Source: JANLSE01 sp038214135 (GTDB lineage Bacteria > Chloroflexota > Chloroflexia > Chloroflexales > Roseiflexaceae). Taken from it: a stretch of DNA of 32,826 bases. The stretch spans positions 1 to 32,826 of the forward strand of contig JBBQSD010000063.1 of the NCBI GenBank assembly GCA_038214135.1. Reading direction: 5' to 3'. The notes beneath the pieces are model-generated. The model ran no database searches. It had not been told where the DNA came from and saw only the letters and a list, made by a program, of their open reading frames with translations. Below are positions 15,208 to 22,694 of the stretch, in pieces. The position numbers and the translations under genes were made by a program. The first letter of the stretch is position 1; each line of letters starts with the position of its first letter.

Positions 15208-16527
15208 TTACTCATAGCGCAGCGCCTGGATTGGGTTGAGTTGAGCTGCACGCTGGGCCGGGTAGATCCCGAAGAAGAGGCCAACTGCCAGCGAGAAACC
15301 CACCGCCAGGGCGACCGAGCCTGCCGTGATCGAGGCCGTGAGTATGCCCGTAGCTGTGACTAGTAGCGCGATGCTCACGCCAATTGCCAACCCGATCAAG
15401 CCACCAGCAAGGCTAATCACCAATGCCTCGACCACGAACTGTAGCAGAATGTCGCGCGGGCGAGCGCCCACCGCTTTGCGCAAGCCAATCTCACGCGTCC
15501 GCTCAGTGACGCTCACCAGCATAATATTCATGATCCCGATTCCACCGACCAACAGTGAAATACCGGCCACCGCTGCAAGAAAATAGGTCAGCAGATTCGT
15601 GATAGTTGAAAGCGAGGTCAGCAACGACGCCTGGTTAAATACCTGGAAATCATCCTGGCTGCCATCGGCCTTCAAGTTATGCCGCTCCCGCAGCAGCGTC
15701 TTGATCTGTGTTTGCACCGATTCGATATCGGCACTATTTGTCACCGATACCTGGATCTGTGAAACTCTCCAGGCATTGCCATCGGATGTGCGTGCGCCGA
15801 ATAACTGCTGTTGGGCCACCGTGATCGGAATCAGTGCCTGGTCGTCGACCGAGCCGAAGCCGCTGCTACCCTTGGTGTTCAGCACGCCGATCACTCGAAA
15901 CGTCTGGCCCTTGATTCGTACATTCTGCCCAACCGCCTGGCCACTACCGAATAGATTCGTTGCCAACGTCTGGCCTAGCACAACCACCCGAGTTGCGCCG
16001 CTCACATGACCACTGTCAACAAACGTTCCGCTGGCCATTGTCAGGCTATTGATTGATTGATAGATGGGCGTAATACCAGTGATGGTCGCGCTCTTGTCCG
16101 CCGCTGGCGCGATGATCTGGGCGCTACCACCAAATGTCGGGGAAGGGCCGGTGATCTTCAGCTTCAGCGCAGCAATCGCTTCCGCATCCGCCAGTGTGAG
16201 AGTCTCTGCCGAACTCGACGAGCCGGGTCCACGGTTATTCGGTGAGCCTGGCGAAACAGTCAACGTGTTGGTGCCCTGCGAAGAGACCGTGCTGGTGATC
16301 GAGGCACTTGCGCCCGTGCCGATTGCCAACAGCGCGATAACAGAGGCCACACCGATGATCACACCAAGCATTGTCAGCATCGCCCGCACCTTGTTGGCAA
16401 GCAAGCTGTCGAAAGCCAGCCGCACCACCTCAGTCAAACCGATGCTGCCTAGTTTAGTTTCGCCCAATGGTTCCAGTACCTCCTGTTCGAGGATATCTGG
16501 CTGGATGCCGGTAAGTGTTGTTTTCAT
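15208..16527 (-). CDS. MacB/FtsX-type ABC transporter permease
   Basis: 439 aa from ATG 16527, preceded by AAGGAG. Topology matches the MacB permease class. One N-terminal membrane helix (about 52-72, MLGVIIGVASVIALLAIG) follows the conserved RLAFDSLLANKVRAMLTMLG segment. A large extracytoplasmic MacB_PCD-like domain comes next (about 75-305). Three C-terminal helices follow (about 310-430), with the coupling motif ERTREIGLRKAVGARPRDIL. Such permeases work mechanically on peptides, lipids or antibiotics rather than as classic channels. The ATPase and adaptor genes lie directly upstream on the same strand, so the three form one export complex in the cytoplasmic membrane. Confidence 0.94.
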   Translation of the reverse strand: MKTTLTGIQPDILEQEVLEPLGETKLGSIGLTEVVRLAFDSLLANKVRAMLTMLGVIIGVASVIALLAIGTGASASITSTVSSQGTNTLTVSPGSPNNRGPGSSSSAETLTLADAEAIAALKLKITGPSPTFGGSAQIIAPAADKSATITGITPIYQSINSLTMASGTFVDSGHVSGATRVVVLGQTLATNLFGSGQAVGQNVRIKGQTFRVIGVLNTKGSSGFGSVDDQALIPITVAQQQLFGARTSDGNAWRVSQIQVSVTNSADIESVQTQIKTLLRERHNLKADGSQDDFQVFNQASLLTSLSTITNLLTYFLAAVAGISLLVGGIGIMNIMLVSVTERTREIGLRKAVGARPRDILLQFVVEALVISLAGGLIGLAIGVSIALLVTATGILTASITAGSVALAVGFSLAVGLFFGIYPAQRAAQLNPIQALRYE

Positions 16528-16619
16528 ATCAATACTCCTTGAACAATGTGCTACTTGCTCGTTTGTTGCTTTGCAATGGAACAACAGAACAAGAGTCTGC
16601 AATATACTTGTTCTCTCTA

Positions 16620-17327
16620 TTAGGCGGCCCGCGCCTTTGTCAGCCCATCGCTGATGAGCTCGCCATCACGCATCATCAGCACCCGTTGGGCATATTCTGC
16701 GATGTCCATTTCGTGGGTTACCAGCACCACTGTCAACCCTTGCTCGGTGTTCAGCCGCTGCAGGATACGCATAATTTCGACGCCGGTTTTCGAATCCAGC
16801 GCGCCAGTCGGCTCGTCGGCCAGCAACACCGAAGGGCTACCCACCAGCGCTCGTGCGATCGCCACACGCTGCTGTTGCCCACCCGAAAGCTCAGCCGGCT
16901 TGTGGTGCATGCGCTGCTCCATGCCAACGATCTTGAGTGCGACAGTAGCGCGGCGACGGCGCTCGTTCGCGCTCACACCACGGTAGATCAATGGCATCTC
17001 GACCTGGCGTAGCGCATTCTGGCGCGGTAGCAGCATATATTGCTGGAAGACAAATCCTAGCTTGCGAGCTCGCACTGCCGAGAGATCGTTTCCACTCAGT
17101 GTGGCAACCTCGACGCCATCGAGCGTGTAGCCGCCGCTGCTTGGTGTGTCAAGGCAGCCAATCATATTCATCATTGTGCTCTTGCCGCTGCCAGATGGCC
17201 CCATAATGGCCACGAATTCGCCCTGGTTGATAGTGAACGATACACCCTGCAGCGCATGAACTTCGACATCGCCCATCACATAGGTCTTGCGCATGTCGGT
17301 GACAGATATCATTGGTGATTGCATCAT
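16620..17327 (-). CDS. MacB/LolD-type ABC transporter ATPase
   Basis: 235 aa, a full nucleotide-binding subunit. Walker A is GPSGSGKST (43-51), the Q-loop is at FVFQQYMLLP, the signature is LSGGQQQR (147-154), Walker B is VLLADEP (167-173), and the H-loop is H205. The segment LLPRQNALRQVEMPLIYRG is diagnostic of the MacB/LolD/YknY branch that pairs with FtsX-fold permeases. It powers the permease encoded 92 nt downstream and follows the adaptor gene. Tandem ATGs at the start leave a 1-residue ambiguity. Confidence 0.95.
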   Translation of the reverse strand: MMQSPMISVTDMRKTYVMGDVEVHALQGVSFTINQGEFVAIMGPSGSGKSTMMNMIGCLDTPSSGGYTLDGVEVATLSGNDLSAVRARKLGFVFQQYMLLPRQNALRQVEMPLIYRGVSANERRRRATVALKIVGMEQRMHHKPAELSGGQQQRVAIARALVGSPSVLLADEPTGALDSKTGVEIMRILQRLNTEQGLTVVLVTHEMDIAEYAQRVLMMRDGELISDGLTKARAA

Positions 17328-17350
17328 GTTTCTCTTGTCTGATTTAGGAG

Positions 17351-17422
17351 GGGCGTATGCGATACGCCCGTGCGGATGTTATACGCCTCTGCGGCTCTGG
17401 TTGAGGCGTATCGCATACGCCC
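17351..17422. repeat. Pair of GGCGTAT palindromes
   Basis: Two perfect stem-loops, GGCGTAT-GCG-ATACGCC (17352-17368) and GGCGTAT-CGC-ATACGCC (17405-17421), fill the gap between the adaptor and ATPase genes. Related palindromes occur at 32247-32264 and 32304-32323. In the transcript they could form hairpins that set the relative level of adaptor and ATPase; that role is inferred. Confidence 0.8.
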
Positions 17423-17431
17423 CTACGGGTT

Positions 17432-19138
17432 TTATCCACCACCGAATGGTGGTCCACCGCTTGGTGTGCTGGTTGTACTCGGATTGGTGACGACCTTGTC
17501 GCCCGCTTTCAGCCCGCTGGTGATCTCCGTATTGCTGCCATCGGTCAGGCCGGTCTGTACTTCCACTTCGGTTGTCTTGCCATCAGCACCGAGGATCTTC
17601 ACCGCGTGGCCAGCTCCCTTTGGCAGTAGTGCAGTGTTAGGGATAAGCAGTACCGTATCCTTCTTCGCAGTCGTGATCGAAAGGTTAGCTGTCATACCGA
17701 CCTTGACGCGTGTGTCGGTGTCGGGGAAGCTGACCCGCACCGCATAGGTCACGACGTCATTGCTGCTCTCGGCTGCTGGTGCGATATAGCTAACCGTTCC
17801 CTGTGAGCTCCAATCCTTCAGCGCGTCGATCGTCAGCTTGACTGGTTGGTTCAGTGACACTTTGGTGACATCGTTCTCGCTCAGCTTCAGATCAACATGC
17901 AGTGTGCTGCGATCAAGCATGCTGATTGCTGCTGTCGCACTCGATGCGCTGCTGCCCGGCACAATATTGACTGCCGTGACAACGCCATCGAATGGAGCCT
18001 TAATGGTCGCCTGTTCGAGTGCGAGTTGGGCCTGCTTGAGCGTCTGCTCGGATTGTGTGACGGACGATAGCTGAATCTCGACATCGGTGGCTGTGCCAGT
18101 AGCGGTCAGTTTGGCCAGATTAGCCTCGGCCTGATCCAGGCTGGCTTTGGCCTGATCAACGCTGGCCTGCTTCTGGGCGATATCGGTCTTGCTCGGGTTC
18201 TTGAGCGCCGTCAATTGCACCTGTGCATTGGCAAGCTTCGATTCAGCCTGCTGGATATTATTAGCCTCAGTCTGGCGGGCATTGTCATATGTCACCTGGG
18301 CCTGTTGCACGGATGCCTCAGCGCTATGCAGCGCGGCCTCGGCCTGGATGAAGGTATCGTAGTACTGCTGGCGCTGGGTTTCGCTGAGCTTATTCTTCGT
18401 GATCTTGCCAGTCGAATCCTTGCTCTCGGGGTTCGTCGGATCCTGCCCGGTCTCATTGACGAAATCCCAATCGCTTTTGGCGGTGGCATACTTCGATTGT
18501 GCCTGAGTCAGCGATGCGGTTGATTTCTGAAGATCCTGCTCGGCTTTGGTTTTGCTGGCCGAGCTATTATCGCGCTGGGCCTGCAAATCGAGTATGGCCT
18601 GGCGCACCGTCGCCTCGGCGCTGCTGATCGTGCCAGCATTCGGGTTCTTGAGTGCAACAAGCTGGGCCTGGGCAGAGCGTAGCTGTGCCTGGGCACTGGC
18701 GATGGCAGCCTTCTGGGCGGTAATATCGGCTGGCTGTACATTGCCCTCCTGCGTTTGGGTCAGCTTGGTCTTGGCGCTATCAAATGCGGCCTGCGCGCTG
18801 ACGATTTGCAACTCTAGGTTGCGTGTATCGAGCTGCGCCAGCGTCTGTCCCGCCGTCACCTGGTCGCCCTCTTGAACCAGCACCTGCGTGATACTGCCGC
18901 TGCTTTGGAATGTTAGATCAACCGATTGTGCGGCAGTCACCGTACCGTTGCCATCCACACTCGCCACGATGTTGCCACTGGCGACTGAAGTAGTTGTGCT
19001 GGTTGTCTGGGTAGATGCGCTCTGTGGCCGGGTCAAAATCAGCGCCGCAATAATCGCAATGATAATAACGCCAATGCCAATGAAGATGCGGCGATTACCG
19101 CCAGTTGCGCGTTTTGTTGGAAGAGTTACGCTGGCCAT
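17432..19138 (-). CDS. HlyD/MacA-type efflux adaptor with very long coiled-coil hairpin
   Basis: 568 aa from ATG 19138, with AAGGAG upstream. One N-terminal membrane anchor (about 18-37), a Ser/Thr-rich stalk, then half of a lipoyl domain (GSITQVLVQEGDQVTAGQ). An extended coiled-coil hairpin follows (about 105-375), then the other lipoyl half (ATIKAPFDGVVTAVNIVPGS), a beta-barrel and a C-terminal membrane-proximal domain ending in PSGGPPFGGG. The hairpin is much longer than in E. coli MacA and contains two related LVALKNP/LTALKNP segments, one on each arm. Its tip (DWDFVNETGQDPTNP region) lacks the recognisable RxxxLxxxxxxS TolC-docking motif. No TolC-like gene is present, which fits an organism without a classical outer membrane. 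It is first gene of the export operon. Confidence 0.93.
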   Translation of the reverse strand: MASVTLPTKRATGGNRRIFIGIGVIIIAIIAALILTRPQSASTQTTSTTTSVASGNIVASVDGNGTVTAAQSVDLTFQSSGSITQVLVQEGDQVTAGQTLAQLDTRNLELQIVSAQAAFDSAKTKLTQTQEGNVQPADITAQKAAIASAQAQLRSAQAQLVALKNPNAGTISSAEATVRQAILDLQAQRDNSSASKTKAEQDLQKSTASLTQAQSKYATAKSDWDFVNETGQDPTNPESKDSTGKITKNKLSETQRQQYYDTFIQAEAALHSAEASVQQAQVTYDNARQTEANNIQQAESKLANAQVQLTALKNPSKTDIAQKQASVDQAKASLDQAEANLAKLTATGTATDVEIQLSSVTQSEQTLKQAQLALEQATIKAPFDGVVTAVNIVPGSSASSATAAISMLDRSTLHVDLKLSENDVTKVSLNQPVKLTIDALKDWSSQGTVSYIAPAAESSNDVVTYAVRVSFPDTDTRVKVGMTANLSITTAKKDTVLLIPNTALLPKGAGHAVKILGADGKTTEVEVQTGLTDGSNTEITSGLKAGDKVVTNPSTTSTPSGGPPFGGG

Positions 19139-19180
19139 ATCATCTGCTCCTTGCAAAAATAATATATCGACTGAGAGCAG

Positions 19181-19210
19181 TGTATACTTGCAGCACGCAT
19201 TCGTCGTCAC
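19181..19210 (-). promoter_or_regulatory. Probable promoter of the export operon
   Basis: On the minus strand GTGACG (complement of 19205-19210) and TATACA (complement of 19181-19186) are 18 nt apart, 43 nt before the adaptor ATG. The -35 is poor and directly adjoins the GGGTGAA array upstream, as expected for an activator-dependent promoter. Confidence 0.4.
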
Positions 19211-19216
19211 AGAGGC

Positions 19217-19270
19217 GGGTGAACCTGCACTCATCGCTATGGGTGAAGCGCATTCACCCAAATGGGTGAA
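19217..19270. promoter_or_regulatory. Phased GGGTGAA array, candidate response-regulator sites
   Basis: GGGTGAA occurs at 19217, 19241 and 19264 (start positions, 23-24 nt apart, about two helical turns) and inverted as TTCACCC at 19253-19259. The inverted pair 19241-19259 forms a perfect 7-5-7 palindrome. The array lies between the divergent export operon and two-component genes. The rest of the 19139-19432 gap holds TATACT (19323-19328, possible kinase-gene -10) and an ATCTGC repeat. Confidence 0.6.
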
Positions 19271-19365
19271 GACACCGCGAACATTACTGGTGTACAAGAG
19301 TGTAGATGATCAATCATAGGTATATACTGCCCACGGGTAACATCTGGACAGGCACGCGTGTATGT

Positions 19366-19400
19366 CTGTAATCTGCATAATCTGCGTAATCTGTGAATAG
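19366..19400 (+). repeat. Dispersed ATCTGC-type intergenic repeat
   Basis: Three and a half tandem variants of TAATCTGC/TAATCTGTG. Same family as 22654-22684, 25214-25236 and, inverted, 13424-13449. It lies in the untranslated leader of the histidine kinase gene. Confidence 0.7.
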
Positions 19401-19432
19401 ATCCAACTCTCAGCCGTGCGGAGTATATAAAC

Positions 19433-20779
19433 ATGACTCATCCCGATCTCCATAGCGATGAGCGCCAGCGCCGAAATACGCTCGTGTTGCGCACCCTGCC
19501 AATTTTGTTGATCCCATTTGGGGTCTCGATTGCAACGTTTCTGATCCTACGCTTTTTCAATCAGGGTGCCTTCCCATCGCAACCACCCACGACGCCACCA
19601 CCGTTTGGGATGAGCCCATTGGTGCCAATCACAATCATGGTAATCTTCTTCAGTGCACTGATCGTGCTGGTTCGGGTTGGGCGGCCAACGATCTCGGCGC
19701 TGTTGTTGATTGGCGTCTGGACGCTGTTTACCACGGCCTCAACACTACGGGCTGGTGTAACCAGTTATTTTCCGGCGCTGTTAATCATTCCAATCTGTGC
19801 AGCGGGATTGCTGATCGACCGGGCCGCGAGTCTGAGTCTGGCCGCCCTTGCGACGGTATTGGTCTATAGCATGGCACTACTCGAAGTACAAGGGCGTTTC
19901 ATCCCAGAACAGCCACCACAAGTGTTAATTGCCAATATGCCCTATATTTCGATTGGCTTCTGGGTTGGGCTGTTCTGGACGATAGCGGCGCTGACATCAC
20001 TCCTGGCTGGAGGGCTGCATCAGGCACTTGTGCGCAGCCGCAATCAGGCGGAAGAGTTGGCCAGATTGCGCGATCAGCTTGAAGCGCGGGTGGCAGCCCA
20101 AACCGATCAACTGCTCGAACAGGAACGTGAGGCAGCCACACTCGAAGAACGAACCCGCCTGGCTCGTGAGATCCACGATACAATCGCTCAGGGATTGGCT
20201 GGTGTTGTGGTTCAACTTGGCGCCGTGCAGCGTGCGCTGGTGGCTGCGCCGGATGATGCGCCACCTCACCTCGATCTGGCCCAACGCATGGCCCGCGAGG
20301 CATTGGCCGAAGCACGCCGCTCCGTCTGGAATCTGCGTGCCAAAGCATTAGATCATGGCGCAATTGGTGATGCCCTGCACGGCTTAGTCGAACGACAGGC
20401 GGCGCTGCTCTATCAGGTATCGTTCAAGCAGGTTGGTGAGGCGCGAGCATTGGCTCCCGAAACCGAAACAGCACTGCTGCGCGTCGCCCAGGAATCGCTG
20501 GCGAATGCAGCCAAGTATGCATCTAAATCCAGCGTAAGCGTGGAACTAGCCTATCTGCCCGATCATGTGCGCCTCACAATCCGCGATAGTGGGCCAGGGT
20601 TTGCGGCGGATGTTTTGGAGCGCCCGGCTGCTCCGGGGCCGTGGGGTGGCTTTGGGTTATTGGGTATGCGTGAGCGTATTGCAGCATTGGGTGGCAGTTT
20701 GGTTCTGCACAACGAAGGCGGAGCCGTTGTGGATGTGCTGGTTCCGGATCGAAGGCCAATCCAGGAGGAGGTGCCATGA
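19433..20779 (+). CDS. NarX/DesK-type membrane sensor histidine kinase
   Basis: 448 aa. Residues 20-40, 65-82, 87-105, 112-128, 135-150 and 172-192 are hydrophobic, giving a compact multi-span sensor with little outside the membrane. This suggests it senses membrane state or a membrane-bound ligand. A coiled linker (200-240) leads to the HisKA_3 box with phospho-acceptor H248 in LAREIHDTIAQGL. The ATPase domain has the N-box at QESLANAAKY (N358), G1 DSGPGF (385-390) and G2 GGFGLLGM (405-412). GGAG precedes the ATG at a somewhat long distance. Its stop overlaps the response-regulator start (ATGA). It faces the export operon, the arrangement of drug- or envelope-stress sensors that control a neighbouring MacAB/YknXYZ-like pump. 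Confidence 0.94.
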   Translation: MTHPDLHSDERQRRNTLVLRTLPILLIPFGVSIATFLILRFFNQGAFPSQPPTTPPPFGMSPLVPITIMVIFFSALIVLVRVGRPTISALLLIGVWTLFTTASTLRAGVTSYFPALLIIPICAAGLLIDRAASLSLAALATVLVYSMALLEVQGRFIPEQPPQVLIANMPYISIGFWVGLFWTIAALTSLLAGGLHQALVRSRNQAEELARLRDQLEARVAAQTDQLLEQEREAATLEERTRLAREIHDTIAQGLAGVVVQLGAVQRALVAAPDDAPPHLDLAQRMAREALAEARRSVWNLRAKALDHGAIGDALHGLVERQAALLYQVSFKQVGEARALAPETETALLRVAQESLANAAKYASKSSVSVELAYLPDHVRLTIRDSGPGFAADVLERPAAPGPWGGFGLLGMRERIAALGGSLVLHNEGGAVVDVLVPDRRPIQEEVP

Positions 20780-21402
20780 TCAGTGTTCTGGTTGTTGATG
20801 ATCACCCGGTTGTGCGCCATGGGCTCGTCGCGATATTGCGCTATGATCCCGAAATTACGGTGCTTGGTGAGGCTGCCGATGGTGCCGAGGCAACCGAAAA
20901 AATCCTTGCGCTCAAGCCCGATGTCGTTCTCCTGGATTTGCGTTTGCCCAAGCTCAGTGGCGTCGAGGTGATGCAGCGAGTACGGGCACAGGGGTTTGTA
21001 ACGCGATTCCTGGTGCTCACGACCTATGATACCGATGAATATATTACACAGGCATTGGCAGCGGGCGCGCAGGGCTATTTGCTCAAGGATTCAACCCCGG
21101 ATGAACTTGGGCGGGCGATACGCGCATTGATGCAGGGCGGTGCCGCGCTAGAGCCGAGTGTCGCCGCTCGCCTGATTGGGCGTATGGGTGATGAGCCACG
21201 CAGCGAGGAACTCTCGGCCCGGGAACGCGAAGTGCTGACCTTGCTCGTTGCTGGTGCAAGCAACAAAGCCATTGCTGCGCGGCTCACCCTTTCGGAAAAT
21301 ACAGTCAAAACCCACCTGAGCCGCATCTTTGCCAAGCTAGATGTTCAGAGCCGCGCCGAGGCCGTTGCAGCAGCCCTCACCCGTGGGTTGGTCTCTTCAT
21401 AG
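20776..21402 (+). CDS. NarL/FixJ-family response regulator
   Basis: 208 aa. The receiver domain has the acidic pair D8-D9, phospho-acceptor D54 (VVLLDLRLP), switch T82 and K104 (GYLLKD). A LuxR-type helix-turn-helix covers about 140-205 (LSAREREVLTLLVAGASNKAIA, with NTVKTHLSRIFAKL as the recognition part). AGGAGG lies just before the ATG and the start overlaps the kinase stop, so the two are made together. It is the natural candidate to bind the GGGTGAA array at 19217-19270 and to control both the export operon and its own genes. Confidence 0.95.
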   Translation: MISVLVVDDHPVVRHGLVAILRYDPEITVLGEAADGAEATEKILALKPDVVLLDLRLPKLSGVEVMQRVRAQGFVTRFLVLTTYDTDEYITQALAAGAQGYLLKDSTPDELGRAIRALMQGGAALEPSVAARLIGRMGDEPRSEELSAREREVLTLLVAGASNKAIAARLTLSENTVKTHLSRIFAKLDVQSRAEAVAAALTRGLVSS

Positions 21403-21415
21403 GAATGCCTTAAAA

Positions 21416-21526
21416 GGGCCGTAGGCCTCAAGAATCTCTGCCTGGGGTTTGGAACCGCAGGCCAGAATCCCTGTGCTGGAAGAATGCCCGAAATGGGGTT
21501 TGGGGCCGTAGGCCCCAAGAATCTCT
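21416..21526. repeat. Three GGCCGTAGGCC-type repeat units
   Basis: A 24-nt unit at 21416-21439 recurs at 21503-21526 with one change (GGCCTC versus GGCCCC, each followed by AAGAATCTCT). A degenerate copy lies at 21451-21470. The last unit makes a perfect 8-bp hairpin, TTGGGGCC-GTA-GGCCCCAA (21500-21518), which could help end the two-component transcript. Confidence 0.7.
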
Positions 21527-21579
21527 CCATCTGGTGCAGTTTGGTATAGCCGAACCGCACCAGAAAAGAAAGGAATATC

Positions 21580-21903
21580 ATGCAACGAGTTGGCTTTCTG
21601 CTCAAGGTTCGAGCAGACAAGATCGAAGAGTATCGGCAGCAGCATACGCGGGTCTGGCCAGAAATGCTTGCAGCACTGCAACGAACTGGTTGGCACAACT
21701 ATTCGCTGTTCATCCGCCCAGATGGCCTGCTGTTTGGCTATGTTGAAGTCGAAGAAAGCTTCCAGGCATCCCTGGATGGCATGGCCAACGAAGATGTGAA
21801 TGCGCGCTGGCAGGCGTTCATGGCTCCCTATTTCGAAAATCTTGGTGGTACACGGGCCGATCAGGCAATGGAAGAATTGCTGGAAGTCTTTCATCTCGAC
21901 TAA
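21580..21903 (+). CDS. rhaM: L-rhamnose mutarotase
   Basis: 107 aa, the family's length (E. coli RhaM 104 aa). It interconverts alpha and beta anomers of L-rhamnose in the cytoplasm. The start MQRVGFLLKVRADKIEEY matches the family, and H22 in QQHTRVWPEM coincides with the catalytic histidine of E. coli RhaM. The WHNYSLF and GYVEVE strands and the C-terminal segment with MAPYFE follow in order. AAGG precedes the ATG. No rhamnose isomerase, kinase or aldolase gene lies in the window, so it may serve the DUF1349 protein and sugar dehydrogenase next door or an unlinked pathway. Confidence 0.9.
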   Translation: MQRVGFLLKVRADKIEEYRQQHTRVWPEMLAALQRTGWHNYSLFIRPDGLLFGYVEVEESFQASLDGMANEDVNARWQAFMAPYFENLGGTRADQAMEELLEVFHLD

Positions 21904-22027
21904 TTACTCCGTCAACGACGTTTCTTGGCATTCCCGCCCTCGCCCCTGCTGCGCTTCCCCTCTCACCCTGGGAGGGGCTAGGGATGCGGGCCAATCAAGC
22001 AATCAGTAATACGAAAGAAGGTTTCCT

Positions 22028-22639
22028 ATGCCCAATACCCTTCCAACCCTTACAGAAATCCCGAGCTCGCTCTACTGGGGCCTAGCGCCGAGTAGCTGGA
22101 TCCAGGATCAGGGCGTACTCAGTATCAGTGCTGGGTCAAAAACAGATCTGTTTATCGATCCGCATGGCACCGAGCCAATCTTGAATGCACCGCGTCTGCT
22201 GTTTGAAACGTCCGGGAACTGGCGGCTCAGAGTGCGGGTGCGGGTTGAATTTGGCGCACCCTTTGATGCGGGCGTTTTGCTTATTTGGGGTGGCGAACAC
22301 ACCTGGGCCAAATTGTGCTTTGAATATTCACCGCAACTCGAGCCAATGATTGTCTCAGTGGTCACGAATGGCATCTCCGATGACGCCAATGCCTTTACTG
22401 TCGCAGGCGATACTGTTTCGCTAGAGATTTCGCGGTTTGGGCAGGCCTATGCGTTTCATGCCGCCGTTGAAGGCGGGCCATGGCAATTGATTCGTCATTT
22501 TGCATTGCCTAACACCGATACTGTCTCCGCTGGATTGGTATCCCAATCCCCGCTGGGGGTGGGTTGCACCGCCCATTTTAGCGATATCCTGTATGCTGTT
22601 GAGCGCCGTAAAGCGCTCAGGCGAAACTTCGTGTTATAA
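22028..22639 (+). CDS. DUF1349 concanavalin-like domain protein
   Basis: 203 aa occupied by a single beta-sandwich of the DUF1349 / 'regulation of enolase' type. It has WGLAPSSWIQDQGVLSISA at the start, TDLFIDPHG, DAGVLLIWGGEHTWAKLCFEYS and VSAGLVSQSPLG near the end. The fold is that of lectin-like sugar-binding domains; the biochemical activity is unknown. No signal peptide is seen, so it is probably cytoplasmic. GAAGG precedes the ATG. It follows rhaM by 124 nt, in the same direction; that gap carries only a C-rich low-complexity stretch. A carbohydrate-related role is suggested by fold and neighbour only. Confidence 0.85.
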   Translation: MPNTLPTLTEIPSSLYWGLAPSSWIQDQGVLSISAGSKTDLFIDPHGTEPILNAPRLLFETSGNWRLRVRVRVEFGAPFDAGVLLIWGGEHTWAKLCFEYSPQLEPMIVSVVTNGISDDANAFTVAGDTVSLEISRFGQAYAFHAAVEGGPWQLIRHFALPNTDTVSAGLVSQSPLGVGCTAHFSDILYAVERRKALRRNFVL

Positions 22640-22653
22640 CATTCAGCCAGGCC

Positions 22654-22684
22654 GATAATCTGTGTAATCTGCGCAATCTGTGCA
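22654..22684 (+). repeat. Dispersed ATCTGC-type intergenic repeat
   Basis: Tandem TAATCTGTG/TAATCTGCG/CAATCTGTG units between two convergent stops, same family as 19366-19400. Confidence 0.65.
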
Positions 22685-22694
22685 GGAATCCAAG

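Noticed and set aside
15208..19138. Complete MacAB-TolC tripartite pump
   Set aside because: No outer-membrane channel gene is present and the adaptor tip lacks the recognised TolC-docking motif.
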